A stretch of DNA of 64,000 nucleotides, taken from assembly GCF_027579695.1 (NCBI RefSeq), contig NC_083586.1:7688001-7752000 (forward strand). Reading direction: 5' to 3'. Of this stretch, positions 10,706-21,698 are shown in pieces. Origin of the DNA: Neoarius graeffei. Its lineage: Eukaryota; Chordata; Actinopteri; Siluriformes; Ariidae. The position numbers and the translations under genes were made by a program. Position 1 is the stretch's first letter; every line of letters starts with the position of its first letter. The notes beneath the pieces were generated by a model. The model saw only the letters and a program-made list of their open reading frames with translations, was not told the DNA's origin and did no database searches.

Positions 10706-11641
10706 AATGGGCAGAGCCTTTTCTTACAAAGCCCCACAGTTATGGAACAGCCTTCCAAGTAGTGTTCAGGAATCAGACACAGTCTCAGTGTTTAAGTTGA
10801 GGCTGAAAACATACAGTATCTGTTTAGTCAAGCCTTTTGTTAATGGTGTTTATGAGGTAAAGGTGTAGACATATGGATGCTGTCAGTCCCCCACTTGCTT
10901 GCTCACTCAAGTTTGTTGACGGTGTAGTGGCTGGCTGCTTTATGTCCCAGGGCTCCCTCATGCCTGTGTTACTTTCTGGCTCTCCCTTTTTAGTTATGCT
11001 GTCATAGTTAGTTGCCATAGTCCCTGCTTGTACTCATTGCAATATGTATACTGTTCCTATTTATTCAGATGATATTGGGCATACCTAACAACCTGCCTGA
11101 TCCATCCTGGTGCCCTGTGTCTGGTTGGAGTCTCGTCGCATTGCTCCTGTGGAGGGCGGCCCCATGTGAACAGTTGGGGGTCACTCCTGGAGGACGCTCT
11201 GGACTCTTGCAGTCGTGCTTTTGTGGCTGGGGACTGCAGTTGACTTGCTGACATTAGGACTACAGTTGACTTGCTGACTTTAGGACTGCAGTTGACTTGC
11301 TGACTTTGGGACTGTGGTTGTTGTGAACAGTTTTGCACTCTGGTTTCCATCGGTGGGGGGTTTATAGCATCAACAAAGCTGACTTTATGTTAGGACTGTT
11401 AATGTTTATAGTCATGTCTGTTGTTGCCCAAATAAGGATGTGTTCCCTTTTGAGCTGGTTCCTCTTGAGGTTTCTTCCTCGTGTCATCTGAGGGAGTTTT
11501 TCCTTGCCACCATCACCACAGGCTTGCTCATTGGGGATAGATTAGGGATAAAATTAGCTCATATTTTAAGTCGTTCAAATTCTGTAAAGCTGCTTTGAGA
11601 CAAGGTTTATTGTTAAAAGCGCTATACAAATAAACTTGACT
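10706..11641 (+). mobile_element. L2-like LINE, 3' end and 3' UTR
   Basis: The first 120 bases encode the C-terminal end of a LINE polyprotein (AFSYKAPQLWNSLPSSVQ, FKLRLKTY). A long 3' UTR follows, ending with TTGTTAAAAGCGCTATACAAATAAACTTGACT at the right border. The tail GCTTGCTCATTGGGGATAGA is shared in inverted form with 12134-12230 and 54600-54660. The element is strongly 5' truncated. Confidence 0.6.
11231..11308 (+). repeat. Three-copy 26-bp tandem repeat
   Basis: The unit GGACTGCAGTTGACTTGCTG plus six bases occurs three times in a row, with one or two differences per copy, inside the LINE 3' UTR. Confidence 0.85.
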
Positions 11642-11884
11642 CTCCCAGAAACTACCTCTCTGCTGGTGCCACTGTAAATTGGACTTGTCACCCCCTGGTT
11701 GCACAGCTCTGTGGAACCTGACAAACTTTTTGTGTTTCAGGAAGAAAAACATATAGTTGTATAGAAAGATGGATAAAGAGAAGGATATAGAGAAGGCCAG
11801 ACAGTTTCATCAACAGATGCATAGATGAGCTACACTGTAGATACAAAATGAGAGACAGGCTGACAGACTTTCATACAAATAGTT
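11642..11884. other. Unassigned spacer
   Basis: I see no coding region, terminal repeat or tandem repeat here. It could be older single-copy DNA between elements. Confidence 0.3.
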
Positions 11885-12422
11885 AAGTCAATTTATTTGT
11901 TGAGGACTTTTAATAAGAAACATTGTTGCAAAGCAGCTTTCCAGAAAAAAAATACTTTAAACATCTCGTCTCATCTCATTATCTCTAGCCGCTTTATCCT
12001 GTTCTACATGGTCACAGGCAAGCTGGAGCCTATCCCAGCTGACTATGGGCAAAAGGTGGGGTACACCCCGGACAAGTCGCCAGGTCTACTTTAAACCTAT
12101 GAACTCAGGATTTTATCCCAAATAAATGTATTTGTCCTCAGTGAGCAAGCCTGAGGTGATGGGGGAGGAAAAACTCCCTCAGACAACATGAGGAAGAAAC
12201 CTTGAAAGGAATTAGACCCAAAAATGAGCCCATCCTCATTTGAGTGATAACAGATAGCGTGATTATAAATAACTTGCTTCTGTAACTGTGTCCTATATAA
12301 TCACAAAGTACAATTATCCAACCAGGAAATTCATTATAGTTTAAACATGAAGTCTGTTTTGTTGAAGTTATCAACTGTTCATTGATGGAGACTTGTGCAA
12401 TAGCAAAAAAACTGTTCATGAC
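11885..12422 (-). mobile_element. L2-like LINE 3' tail, inverted, split by a SINE
   Basis: The two parts (11885-11962 and 12088-12422) are reverse complements of the same kind of tail as at 11460-11640, including the CAAGCCTGAGG...AAAACTCCCTCAGACAACATGAGG block. The right part continues to CTTGTGCAATAG near 12405. The SINE at 11963-12087 interrupts it. Confidence 0.55.
11963..12087 (-). mobile_element. SINE fragment (3' part)
   Basis: This is the 3' part of the tRNA-derived SINE family that recurs in the window, read from its ATGAGATGAGA tail to the GCGACTTGTCC block. TACTTTAAAC at 11953-11962 and 12088-12097 is a 10-bp target duplication, so the copy was 5' truncated on insertion. Confidence 0.85.
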
Positions 12423-12425
12423 AGT

Positions 12426-12599
12426 GGTGGCACAGTGGTGTAGTGGTTAGCCTCACAGCAAGAAGGTCTTGGGTTCGAGCCCAGTGGCCGATGAGGGCCT
12501 TTATGTGTGGAGTTTGCATGTTCTCCCTGTGTCTGTGTGGGTTTTCTCCAAGTGCTCTGGTTTCCCCCACAGTCCAAAAACATGCAGGTTAGGCTAATT
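12426..12599 (+). mobile_element. SINE, 5' part (split by a LINE)
   Basis: This is the tRNA-like head of the SINE: an A-box-like TGGTGTAGTGGTTAG and a B-box-like GGGTTCGAGCCC, followed by the TGTGTGGAGTTTGCATG body. It is cut at GGCTAATT and resumes at 14859. Confidence 0.85.
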
Positions 12600-14596
12600 A
12601 TGACATCACGGACTGGGATGTGCTTGCTTAGCCCACACTGTGAGGACATAGAGGGGCTGACACACTGTCTGACGGATTACCTCAACGTCTGTGCAGACGT
12701 GGTCTCCCCCGCTAAGACTGTACGGTGTTACCCTAATAACAAGCCATGGGTAACACAAGAAATCAAAGCTGTCCTCAACAGGAAGAAGGCCGCCTTCAGG
12801 AGCAGGGATAGGGAGGCAATGAAAGCAGCACAGCAGGAGGTAAAACGCTGCGTGAGGGAAGCTAAGGACAGCTACAGGAGAAAGGTGGAGCAGAAGCTGA
12901 AGGAGAACAGCATGAGGGAGGTCTGGGAAGGTGTGAAAACCATCACAGGCCACAGTACAAAGACCAGAGTCATTGAGGGGACAGTGGAGAGGGCGAATGA
13001 GTTGAATGAATTTTTCAATCGGTTCAACCAGCCCACATCCCCCCACCCTCCCCCTCACTGCATCCATCTCTCCTTCTTCCCTCAACACACCTCCCCCCAG
13101 CCATCACATCAGCCCCCTCCTCCCCCACCTCAACACAGACTCCTCCATGCATTACTGCAGACCAGGTCAGAGGTCAACTGAGGAGGCTTCACCCCAGGAA
13201 AGCAGCAGGCCCAGACAAGGTGTGTCCCCGACTACTGAAGACCTGTGCTGCTGAACTGGGTGAATCACTCCAACGCATCTTCAACCTTAGCCTGCAGCTG
13301 GGGAGAGTGCTCACCCTCTGAAAGACATCATGTATCGTTCCAGTTCCCAAAAAGAATCGGCCCAGCGAGCTGAACGACTTCCGACCAGTGGCACTCACTT
13401 CACATCTGATGAAGACGTTGGAGCGGCTCTTCCTCAGCCTCCTCAGACCCCAGGTACAACATGCCCAGGACTGTCTGCAGTTTGCGTACTGGGCAGGTGT
13501 CAGTGTGGAAGACGCCATCCTCTACCTGCTACACCGAGCCCACTCGCATCTGGATAAGGGAAATGGCACAGTGAGGATCCTCTTCTTGGACTTCTCAAGT
13601 GCCTTCAACACCATCCAGCCCCTATTGCTTCAGGATAAACTGAACAGGATGTGAGTGGACCCCTGCCTGGTCACCTGGATCTCCAGCTACCTCACTGACA
13701 GGCCGCAGTACATCAGGCTGAAGGACATCACGTCTGACACTGTGATTAGCAGCACCGGAGCACCCCAGGGCATGGTGCTGGCCCCTCTTCTCTTCACCCT
13801 GTACACCGTAGACTTCTGCTACAACTTGGAGCTGTGTCACATTCAGAAGTTTGCTGATGACACAGCCATCATTGGGTGTATCAGTGACGACAGAGAGGAG
13901 GAGTATAGGAGCCTGGTGAGGGTCTTTGCTGTGTGGTGCAACAGGAACCATCTGCAGCTCAACACCTCGAAGACCAAGGAGCTGGTCATTGACTTTGGGA
14001 GGTCCAGACCAAGGTCACAACCAGTTCTGATCAAGGGAATCGAGGTGGAGGCTGTGGATTCCTACAAGTACCTCGGGCTGTGGCTGGACAGCAAGCTGGA
14101 CTGGACTTGCAACACCAAACACTTGTACAGGAAGGGACAAAGCAGGCTATACTTCCTTAGGAGGCTGCGGTCCTTTAACATCTGCAGGAAACTCCTGTGG
14201 ATGTTCTATCAGTCTGTGGTTGCCAGTGTCCTGTTTTACACCATAGTGTGCTGGGGGAGCAACACATCCAAGGAGGACACATCCAGGCTGGACAAACTGA
14301 TCAGGTGGGCCGGCTCTGTGGTCGGCATGAAGCTGGACTCTCTGGTGACGGTGGCAGAGAAGAGATCTATGGACAAACTATTGAACATCATGGACGATGC
14401 CAGTCACCCTCTGCACACCGTCATCAGCAACCAGAAGACCCTGTTCAGTGACAGAATGCTCCTTCCCAAGTGCAGGACAAATAGACTTAAAAACTCATTT
14501 GTCCCTCACACCATCAGACTGTACAACTCCTCTCTGGGGGAGGGAGGAGGGGTAACAGGAGGACAGAGGATGGGAAGGAGCAGTAGCCTAGCCTAA
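12600..14596 (+). pseudogene. L2-type LINE ORF2 remnant (linker, RT, C-terminus)
   Basis: The region upstream of the RT is open to about 13050 (RCYPNNKPWVTQEIKAVLN). It then becomes frameshifted in a C-rich stretch near 13020-13200. RT blocks are readable from 13388: SHLMKTLERLFL, ILFLDFSSAFNTIQP, GAPQGMVLAPLLFTLYT, and the catalytic FADDTAII at 13850. TGA at 13652-13654 interrupts the frame between the RT A and B blocks. The C-terminal part (TSRLDKLIRWAGSVVG, NSFVPHTIRLYN) ends at 14596. The copy cannot make a working enzyme. Confidence 0.8.
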
Positions 14597-14852
14597 CAAT
14601 AAGCAATACCGGACAATGTGCAATATAATGTGCAATATCTCTCCTGCCACTGCCCTCCTTCCCCCTCTCTTCCCCATATCTTATTCTATTTGTATATGTA
14701 AATACTTAATTTATCGAGAAGTTTTCTCTATTTATTTTCTCTGTTTATCTGTAATGATGCTGCTGAAATCTTAATTTCCCTGAGGGAACCTGCCCAAAGG
14801 GATCAATAAAGGTTTATCTAATCTAATCTAATCTAATCTAATCTAATCTAAT
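12600..14852 (+). mobile_element. L2-type LINE inserted in a SINE
   Basis: This 2.25-kb 5'-truncated LINE lacks the endonuclease but keeps the linker, RT and C-terminal parts. Its tail GGGATCAATAAAGG leads into a (TAATC)n run at about 14816-14852. CTAATT at 12594-12599 and 14853-14858 looks like the target duplication, and the tail repeat unit matches the target. The family assignment to L2/CR1-like LINEs rests on the RT motifs and tail style. Confidence 0.75.
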
Positions 14853-14856
14853 CTAA
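14816..14856 (+). repeat. (TAATC)n microsatellite tail of the LINE
   Basis: About eight TAATC units form the 3' tail of the preceding LINE, as is usual for L2-type tails. Confidence 0.9.
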
Positions 14857-14858
14857 TT

Positions 14859-15029
14859 GGTGGCTCTAAATTGACTGTAGGTCTGAATGGTTGTTTGTCT
14901 CTATGTGTTAGCCCTGTGATGACCAGGTGACTTGTCCAGGGTGTACCCCGCCTCTTGCCCATAGTCAGCTGGGATAGGCACTAGCTTGCCTGTGACCCTG
15001 TACAGGATAAGCGGCTACAGATAGTGGAT
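14859..15029 (+). mobile_element. SINE, 3' part (continuation of 12426-12599)
   Basis: It begins with GGTGGCTCTAAATTGACTG, exactly where the left half stopped, and runs to GGCTACAGATAGTGGATGG. The GGAT-type tail differs from the GATGAGATGAG tail of other copies and marks a second subfamily. Confidence 0.85.
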
Positions 15030-15611
15030 GGATGGATGTTCATGAGAGCCACAGTCTGAAAGTTATCATGTAAATTGTATTCCTTGGCCATTATAGCAAA
15101 ACTGTAAGTGTTCAGAGCCATCTTCTAAGGGCCTGGTCCTACAACACCTATGACTATACTTATGCCTGAATTTAGTTCCAGTCTGGAACAGTCACACCAC
15201 AACTACAATACCTGAGTGGTCCTGCTACTCAGGTAAATAAATGCATGTAACTTAGAAAAAGTCATGGAAGTTTTTCCAAGTGGTAGCACATTATTCCGGG
15301 TCATACTGTACAGTTTGTACTACAACACAATGCATGCACATACTCCGGTGGTTGACAAAATACGCATAGGTCACTGACGATGGAAATATAATTTTAAAAA
15401 AAGGATAGGAAATACAGAGTTGCTACGGATTTTAGTACGGATGCATTATGGATGCTAATAATTTACGGATTGGCCATGGACATTTCAGTAAATTATGGAT
15501 TGGTTACAGATTTCATACGGATGATGCATCACCGATTAAAAAATTAAGAAGTCTAAAACAATTAAATGTCTGGACTGCTGAAGTTCATCATTAAATTATC
15601 TTACTTGCATT
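15030..15611. other. Unassigned AT-rich stretch
   Basis: No gene is visible. Between 15420 and 15535 a loose repeat of (T)ACGGAT or ATGGATTGG recurs six or more times. It could be a decayed terminal region of a DNA element, but I cannot find a partner. Confidence 0.3.
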
Positions 15612-16042
15612 TGTCAGTCCTGTGCCCTGTGGTGCATACACCTGAATAACTCTCTGGCACATTCCAGACTGCACATGCATCAAGCGAACTCTAACATGCG
15701 CACTGTTAACAATGTGCACCTGAACTTAATTAAGGAGCTATATGTGCACCTATTTAAGGACTGTTCAGATGCAGTATCACCTGCGAAGTATTACGCTATG
15801 TCAGTATGCGTTATTGAGCCTTGTTTCATGTTTCTGGTTTCCTGGTTTCCTGTTTCCTGTGCCTGTTCCTCCTTCACAATTTTGCTCTGCCTCTGATATC
15901 CTGTTTGCGCCTCGCCTGACCTTTTGCATGTTTGATGTTTTGGATTTAGCCTGCCAATTTGGAATGTTTGCCCTTGTGTGTTTTTCACTGCTGTAAATAA
16001 ACCTCACGTCTGCACATACATCCACCTACCTCATACCTGACA
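15612..16042 (+). mobile_element. Ty3/gypsy LTR
   Basis: The 431-bp segment starts TGTCAG and ends CTGACA, a 6-bp inverted terminal match typical of LTRs. It contains a CTATTTAAGGAC promoter-like sequence near 15750 and TGTAAATAAACC as polyadenylation signal near 15994. The following GAGTACTTCACC is placed like a primer-binding site. I infer a Sushi-like gypsy family from the style of the end. Confidence 0.6.
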
Positions 16043-16370
16043 GAGTACTTCACCAAATAATGGATGTAGCAGAGTTATTTCAGCACACGATTCCACACTG
16101 CTTCCGGGTTTCTCGGTCTCAGCCCTTTGCCTCATATTTCCAGCTGAGTTCTGACTAGAGTCCCCCGGCACCCTACTATGGAATATATCATCCTAGGGGA
16201 TTCAGTTTACAATGTGACTTGTTCTATGAGGACCTCCAAGAGCCCAAACCACCAGAACCAATCTGGGTGAGCTTTGTGCTCACATTTATTTCTGGATGAG
16301 AACGCCATTGGGTAGATTCCCTCATCAGAGTAGAGCACCCATGCCTCCGGAGCTTACAGACCCACTCAAC
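16043..16370 (+). other. Gypsy leader/gag remnant
   Basis: After the LTR comes a short ATG-containing stretch (ATGGATGTAGCAGAG near 16062), then decayed sequence with no open frame. It is probably the start of gag from the same gypsy copy. Its right border with the L2 fragment near 16371 is approximate. Confidence 0.35.
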
Positions 16371-17400
16371 TTTGATCCCCACATTAAATTTCTCACCAAG
16401 ACTGCTTTCTTCCACCTCCAAAACATTGCCCACCTTCACCCCTTTCTTTGCACTAGTGATGCTCAAACTTTGGTCCACTCCTTCATTATGTCCAACTTAC
16501 CAGTAGATTATTGTAACTCCCTTCTCATTGGTCTCCCTACTAAAGGAGACCAATGAGAAGGTCTCCTTTAGTAGGAGATACCAATCAATCTGCTCATATC
16601 ACTCCCATTCTTTCTCAGCTTCACTGGCTATCTGTTCTGTCCAGAATTAAATATAAAATTATATGACTTGGGGTGGCAAGGTGGTGTAGTGGTTAGCACT
16701 GTTGCCTCACAGTAAGAAGGTCCAGGTTTGAACCCCATGGCCGATGAGGGCCTTTCTGTGTGGAGTTTGCATGTTCTCCCCGTGTCCGCATGGGTTTTCT
16801 CCGGGTGCTCCGGTTTCCCCCACAGCCCAAAGACATGCAGGTTAGGTTAACTGGTGACTCTAAATTGACTGTAGGTGTGAATGGTTGTCTATGTCTGTGT
16901 CAGCCCTGTGATGACCTGGCGACTTGTCCAGGGTGTACCCCGCCTTTCGCCCGTAGTCAGCTGGGATAGGCTCCAGCTTGCCTACGACCCTGTAGAACAA
17001 GATAAAGCAGCTAGACATAATGAGATGAGATTATATGACTCGCCTTCAAAGCTCTCCATAACCTTGCTCCTTCTAACATCTGTGACCTTCTGACTCCTTA
17101 TACTCCATCCCACTCTCTCAGATCCTCCAGCCATAATCTCCTTGCTGTTCCTCACACTAGACTCTCTACCCTGGGTGGCAGGTCCTTTAGTGCCATGGCC
17201 CCCAAGCTCTGGCATTCCCTTCCTTAACCCCTCTGTGACCGCTCTTCTCTTCCTTTCTTCAAATCTCATCTCAAAACCTTTCTGTTTCATGAACATTTCT
17301 CCACCAGTGCATAAACTCACCACACTAGCAACTCATTTTTTTGTTTTCTTTGACCTATGTAAACCTTGAGTTTGAAAAAGGCACTATATAAATGTAAAGT
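16371..17400 (+). mobile_element. L2-type LINE 3' fragment, split by a SINE
   Basis: The left part encodes KTAFFHLQNIAHLHP and DYCNSLLIGLPTK, a C-terminal block common to L2 reverse transcriptases. The right part (17041-17400) continues with the C-terminal end and the 3' UTR, ending in GCACTATATAAATG and a TAA microsatellite. A SINE sits at 16669-17029. Overlapping inverted duplications at 16521-16575 disturb the coding sequence. Confidence 0.65.
16669..17029 (+). mobile_element. SINE, full length
   Basis: A complete copy runs from the GGGGTGGCAAGGTGGTG head to the ATAATGAGATGAG tail. ATTATATGACT at 16658-16668 and 17030-17040 is an 11-bp target duplication. It inserted in an L2 fragment. 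Confidence 0.9.

Positions 17401-17470
<70 letters not shown>
17397..17470. repeat. (TAA)n/(TTA)n palindromic microsatellite
   Basis: About nine TAA/AAT units are directly followed by about twelve TTA/ATT units, so the two halves are complementary and can fold back. Confidence 0.95.
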
Positions 17471-17473
<3 letters not shown>

Positions 17474-17930
17474 AAAACTCAACAAAAGGCTTTACTGAAC
17501 AAATGTTTGTTTTCAACCTAGACTTAAACAATGAGACGATGTCTGATTCCTAAACCCGACTTGGAAGGCAGTTCCATAAGTGTGGGAATTTGTAAGAAAA
17601 GCTCTGCCCCCTGATGTAACTGTCAGTATTTGAGGTACCAACAGACAGCCTACACCTTTTGATCCAAGTAGGTATGGCAGGTCATAAAAGACCAGAAATG
17701 TGCTCAGGTACTGTGGCATGAGATCATTCAGTGGGTCAAGAGTAGCATTGTATAATCAATGTGAAATTTGATTGGGAGCCAATGCAGTGTGAATGAGATA
17801 GGGGTGATGAGGTTATATATTCAAGTTCTCATAAGGACACTTGCTGCTGCATTTTGGACAAACTGGAGCATGTTTATGCACTTATTGGAACATCCAGAGA
17901 GTAAGGAATTACAATAATTCAATCTACAGG
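17471..17930. repeat. Unclassified interspersed repeat
   Basis: This stretch has the wording of a widespread fish repeat (GGCAGTTCCATAAG, AAGCTCTGCCCCCTGATG, GGGAGCCAATGCAGTG, GCTGCTGCATTTTGGAC). I do not know its class. No open frame supports a gene. Confidence 0.4.
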
Positions 17931-18300
17931 AGTGCTTGAAAGTTGGTGAACCCTTTATAATTTTCTATATGTTTGCATAAATATGACCTAAAACGTCATC
18001 AGATTTTCACACAAGTCCTATAAGTAGATAAAGAGAACCCAGTTAAACAAATCAGACAAAAATATTATACTTGGTCATTTATTTATTGAGGAAAACGACC
18101 CAATATTACATATTGGTGAGTGGCAAAAGTATGTGAACATTTGCTTTCAGTAACTGGTGTGACCCCCTTGTGCAGCAATAACTGCAAATAAACGTTCCCG
18201 GTAACTGTTGATCAGTCCAGCACACTGGCTTGGAGGAACTTTAGCCCATTTCTCCATAGAGAACAGCTTCAACTCTGGGATGTTGGTGGGTTTCTTCACA
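17931..18300 (+). mobile_element. Tc1-like transposon, 5' end only
   Basis: It starts GTGCTTGAAAGTTGGTGAACC and includes CAAAAATATTATACTTGG and the ACCCCCTTGTGCAGCAATAACTGC block. The same family starts again at 19762. The copy ends at TTTCTTCACATGG, where a LINE sequence begins. Confidence 0.7.
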
Positions 18301-19745
18301 TGGACTGCACTTCACATGAAGTGCCAGGAGCAGCAGATGCCACTGTATATCGCATTTGTTGACCTCACCAAAGCCTTCGATTTAGTGAGCAGAGACTGCC
18401 TCTTCCAGCTCCTGCACAAGATCGACTGCCCTCCCCAGTTACTCAGCATCATCGCTTCTTTCCACGACAATATCCTAGGAGTAGTGAGCTACAATGGAGA
18501 AACCTCAAAGCCTTTTGCCATCAAGAGCGGCATAAAACAAGGTTGCGTCCTAGCACCAACTCTGTTTGGCTTTTTTTTTTCTCCATACTGCTAAAGTTTG
18601 CATTTAAAAACTCCACAGAGGGCATCCACCTGCATACAAGAAGTGATGGGAAGCAATTCAACCTGGCCAGACTATGAGCAAGGACAAAGTTCTGCACCAT
18701 GCTCATCAGAGAACTGCACTTCGCAGATGACTTAGCCCTGACCGCCCACTCTGAAGAAGACCTCCAACTCCTCATCAGTCAGTTCTCCACTGGAATTTGG
18801 TCTAAAAATTAGTATCAAAAAGACAAAAAGTCATGGGTCAGGATGTTTCATCACCTCCATCCATATACATTGATGACAAAGTGCTCGAAGTCACCAGAAG
18901 CTTCACTTACCTGGGCTCCACTGTCTGCTGTAACCTGTCCCTTGACCATGAGCTGGACAAACGCATTGCCAAGGTGTCATGGCCAAACTCAACGAGAGTC
19001 TGGAAAAACAACCTCCTGACAAGTAACACCAAGGTCAAGGTTTACAAGGCCTGCGTCCTGAGCACTCTCCTGTATGGCAGCAAAACATGGACTACGTATG
19101 CCAAGCAAGAAAATCATCTTGAAACCTTTCACCTATGCTACCTTTGGCGCTTTCTTGACATCACATGGCGCGATAAGGTTACCAACACCTCTGTACTCAA
19201 GTGTGCCGGCTGCCTTAGTACGCATCTCACCCTCTGTCAGAGAAGGCTTCACTGGCTGGGACATGTGTACCGCATGCATGATGGCTGCATCCCTAAAGAC
19301 CTCTTGTAAGGTGAACTGGCATTGAGGCAACACACAGTCAGCCAACCTCTACTCCACTTTAAAGATGCTTGCAAGCACGACATAAAGATAACGAATATTG
19401 ACCCTGATGGTTAGGAGTGACTGGCAGGAGACAGGAAAAGATGGCGCCATGCAGTCTGCTCTAGTATCAAGAGAGGAGAGGAGAGTCACAACCAGCAGCT
19501 GTTAGAAATGAGGAGATGAAGGAAGCAGAGGCAACAAGACCAGGCCCTCAACCCACAATCAGACTACACCTGCGTCAACTGTGGAAGAGATTGCCATGCG
19601 AGGATTGGACTATTCAGCCACTCCCGATGCTGCTCGCAACTGGACTGACGACCACTTTAGGTGCTACCATCATCTTCCAAGATTGACGGATGCCACACAC
19701 ACACCACACACACATATATACGTGTGTGTGTATATATATACTGTA
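18301..19745 (+). pseudogene. Non-LTR retrotransposon RT and C-terminal zinc-finger-like region
   Basis: The palm is readable as YIAFVDLTKAFDLVSRD, SGIKQGCVLAPTLFG and, in another frame at 18720, HFADDLAL. The segment from 18833 reads SPPSIYIDDKVLEV, FTYLGSTV and YKACVLSTLLYGSKTWT, then RRLHWLGHVYRM near 19240. A C-terminal CVNCGRDCHARI-like Cys/His motif follows near 19576-19620. There are several frameshifts and stops, so no single open frame remains. The clade is uncertain; it is not the L2 type seen elsewhere in the window. It has no EN domain, so it is 5' truncated. Confidence 0.7.
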
Positions 19746-19762
19746 GACACATACATACACAG
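19697..19762. repeat. CA/TA/TG compound microsatellite
   Basis: Alternating CACA, TATA and TGTG runs follow the LINE and precede a Tc1 end. Confidence 0.85.
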
Positions 19763-20125
19763 TGGTGCTTGAAAGTTTGTGAACCCTTTTGAATTTTCTA
19801 TATTTCTGCAAAAATATGACTTGAAACATCATAAGATTTTCACACAAGTCCTAAAAGTAGATAAAGAGAACCCAGTTAAACAAATGAGACAAAAATATTA
19901 TACTTGGCCATTTATTTATTGAGGAAAATGATCCAATATTACATATCTGTGAGTGGCAAAAGTATGTGAACCTTTGCTTTCAGTAGCTGGTGTGACCCCC
20001 TTGTGCAACAATAACTGCAACTAAATGTTTCCACTTACATCTGATTGTCATCCCATTGATTGGAAACACCTGACTCTAATTTTACCTTCAAATTAACATA
20101 TACACATCATGACTAAAATGGAATA
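19762..20125 (+). mobile_element. Tc1-like element, internally deleted copy
   Basis: The first 260 bases match the 17931-18300 family closely (TGCTTGAAAGTTTGTGAACC onward). The copy then jumps at CTAAATGTTTCCAC to an ATTGGAAACACCTGACTC segment that lies further inside the full element. No transposase frame is present, so it is non-autonomous or decayed. Confidence 0.65.
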
Positions 20126-20817
20126 GAGATCTACAAATAGCATGGTAAACATTTATTTATAATGGCCCATGTCCACTCTAGATAGGGGCTGCAAAAAGAT
20201 CTGTAAAGGTGTTACAAATCATTCCTTTATACATTTTAAAAATCATTTATAACAGCTGAGGCAAAGTAGGAGTTGCTGATGCAGAATCGAGTGTGTGATT
20301 GCTTGGCAGCCCATCACTCATGTAAGGGTAGCTAGCTGATAGCCAAGTATGTAAACCTCCTTGACACCTCAAGGGGATACACTAGTGACTGAGCTAGCAG
20401 CCTGTCTTTCAGCTAATTTTTTAATGCATGTCCACTCCCAGTCCAAACCGCTCAAGCCCCGGTTGAGGTGGGATTGCACTAGTCCCAGGTAAGAACAGCG
20501 TGGGTAAGAATGCATCGGCTGCATCTGGGATAATGAAACCAGTTGGTGTACCATGCATTACCTGGGTGAAGTGGATTCTTTTCATGTATAGCCACATAGC
20601 TCATTAACAAATGATTAATGAATGCATCAAAATGTGTTTCTTCCTTTTCCCCTTAATTTGCTAATTATTCATTGATTGTTTTCAAATTTTTAAATGATTA
20701 GTTCATTATTTACCAATGGTTTTGAAGTTATGCACAACTTATTTAAAAAAAAAATTCCCATAGCACTTATCAATCATTTACAAACATATGTAAATGTTTT
20801 GCTGATAATTAGTTCAT
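20126..20817. other. Unassigned AT-rich stretch
   Basis: No coding region is convincing. ATTAATGAATGCATC-like and CATTTAC motifs recur around 20590-20800. A GC-richer block at 20280-20570 could be an old SINE-like repeat, but I could not place it in a family. Confidence 0.3.
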
Positions 20818-20825
20818 TATTAACT

Positions 20826-21698
20826 AGTGCTGTCAAAGTTAACGCGATAATAACGCGTTAATGCGATCTCAATTTAATGCGGTTTAAAAAAAAAAAATAG
20901 TGCCGTTAACGCAAATTCTAATTTGGCCCTGCGAGTCATCTGTAGTTCCTGTTGAGGCTTGTCGCGCGCTGCTTCAATAAGAGTATGTGTGAGTGATGGA
21001 AAAAGGCATAGACATATAAACATCCTCGCCGCCATATTGGATGGGACAAAGTGGAGATTCTTCAACCGTCTCTGGTATAGCGTCTAGACAGTAGCCTAGA
21101 ATAAAGATGCCTCATTCATGTGCTGCATTTAACTGTACCAACAGGTTTACCGTCCAAACGAGATCACATGGGATTACCTTTCATAGGTGAGACTGGAAAA
21201 ATACTTTTCAATACTGTTCCTTCAGTCTTCAGTTTCCCAGCTCATCTCCACCGGGTAGGTGTATAGTTATAAGCAGTGAGAATTAGATAATACAGTGCCA
21301 CACTATGATGAACGTTTTTGAACGTATGATGAATGTTTTTATTTTTATCTGTTTTTTTCTTCTTTTATGGCAAATACTTCTCTTCAAAAGAAACTAATGA
21401 AGAGTAAAATAAAACATTTTTTTATTTTCACAGTGATATGCACTTTATTTTTCATCCCTTGGTTTTCTCATCTAATATGGAAGTTATGGATGTCAGTGGC
21501 TGTGACAAGACATGTTATGCTCTGCAATAAAAAAAAAAAACATTGGTACAAAGCAAGCCCATTCACTTTTTTATGCTAAGAGGATTACAATGGTTTTTCA
21601 TGTGACAAAAATGTGTGATTAAATTGGGATTAATCGCGAGTTAACTATGACAGTCGCGACATTAATCGCGATTAAATATTTTAATCGCTTGACAGCAC
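20826..21698 (+). mobile_element. hAT-type non-autonomous element carrying a THAP-like exon
   Basis: The element is 873 bp, with ends AGTGCTGTCAA and TTGACAGCAC and subterminal runs of TTAACGCG or TTAATCGCG motifs. The 8-bp duplication TATTAACT flanks it (20818-20825 and 21699-21706), as for hAT elements. It encodes no transposase. Its interior looks like the start of a gene. Confidence 0.8.
21107..21189 (+). pseudogene. THAP-domain first exon inside the hAT element
   Basis: ATG 21107 begins MPHSCAAFNCTNRF and continues to HGITFHR, which matches the opening of a THAP zinc finger (Cys-x4-Cys, then FHxFP). The codons run into CATAG followed by GTGAG, a good splice donor. A TTCAG/TTTCCC site near 21232 would restore an S-F-P continuation. 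THAP domains bind DNA and occur in host regulators and in some transposases. A GCCGCCATATTGGA sequence upstream near 21031 resembles a YY1-type start-site element. Either the element picked up a host exon, or the exon is part of its old gene. Confidence 0.5.
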
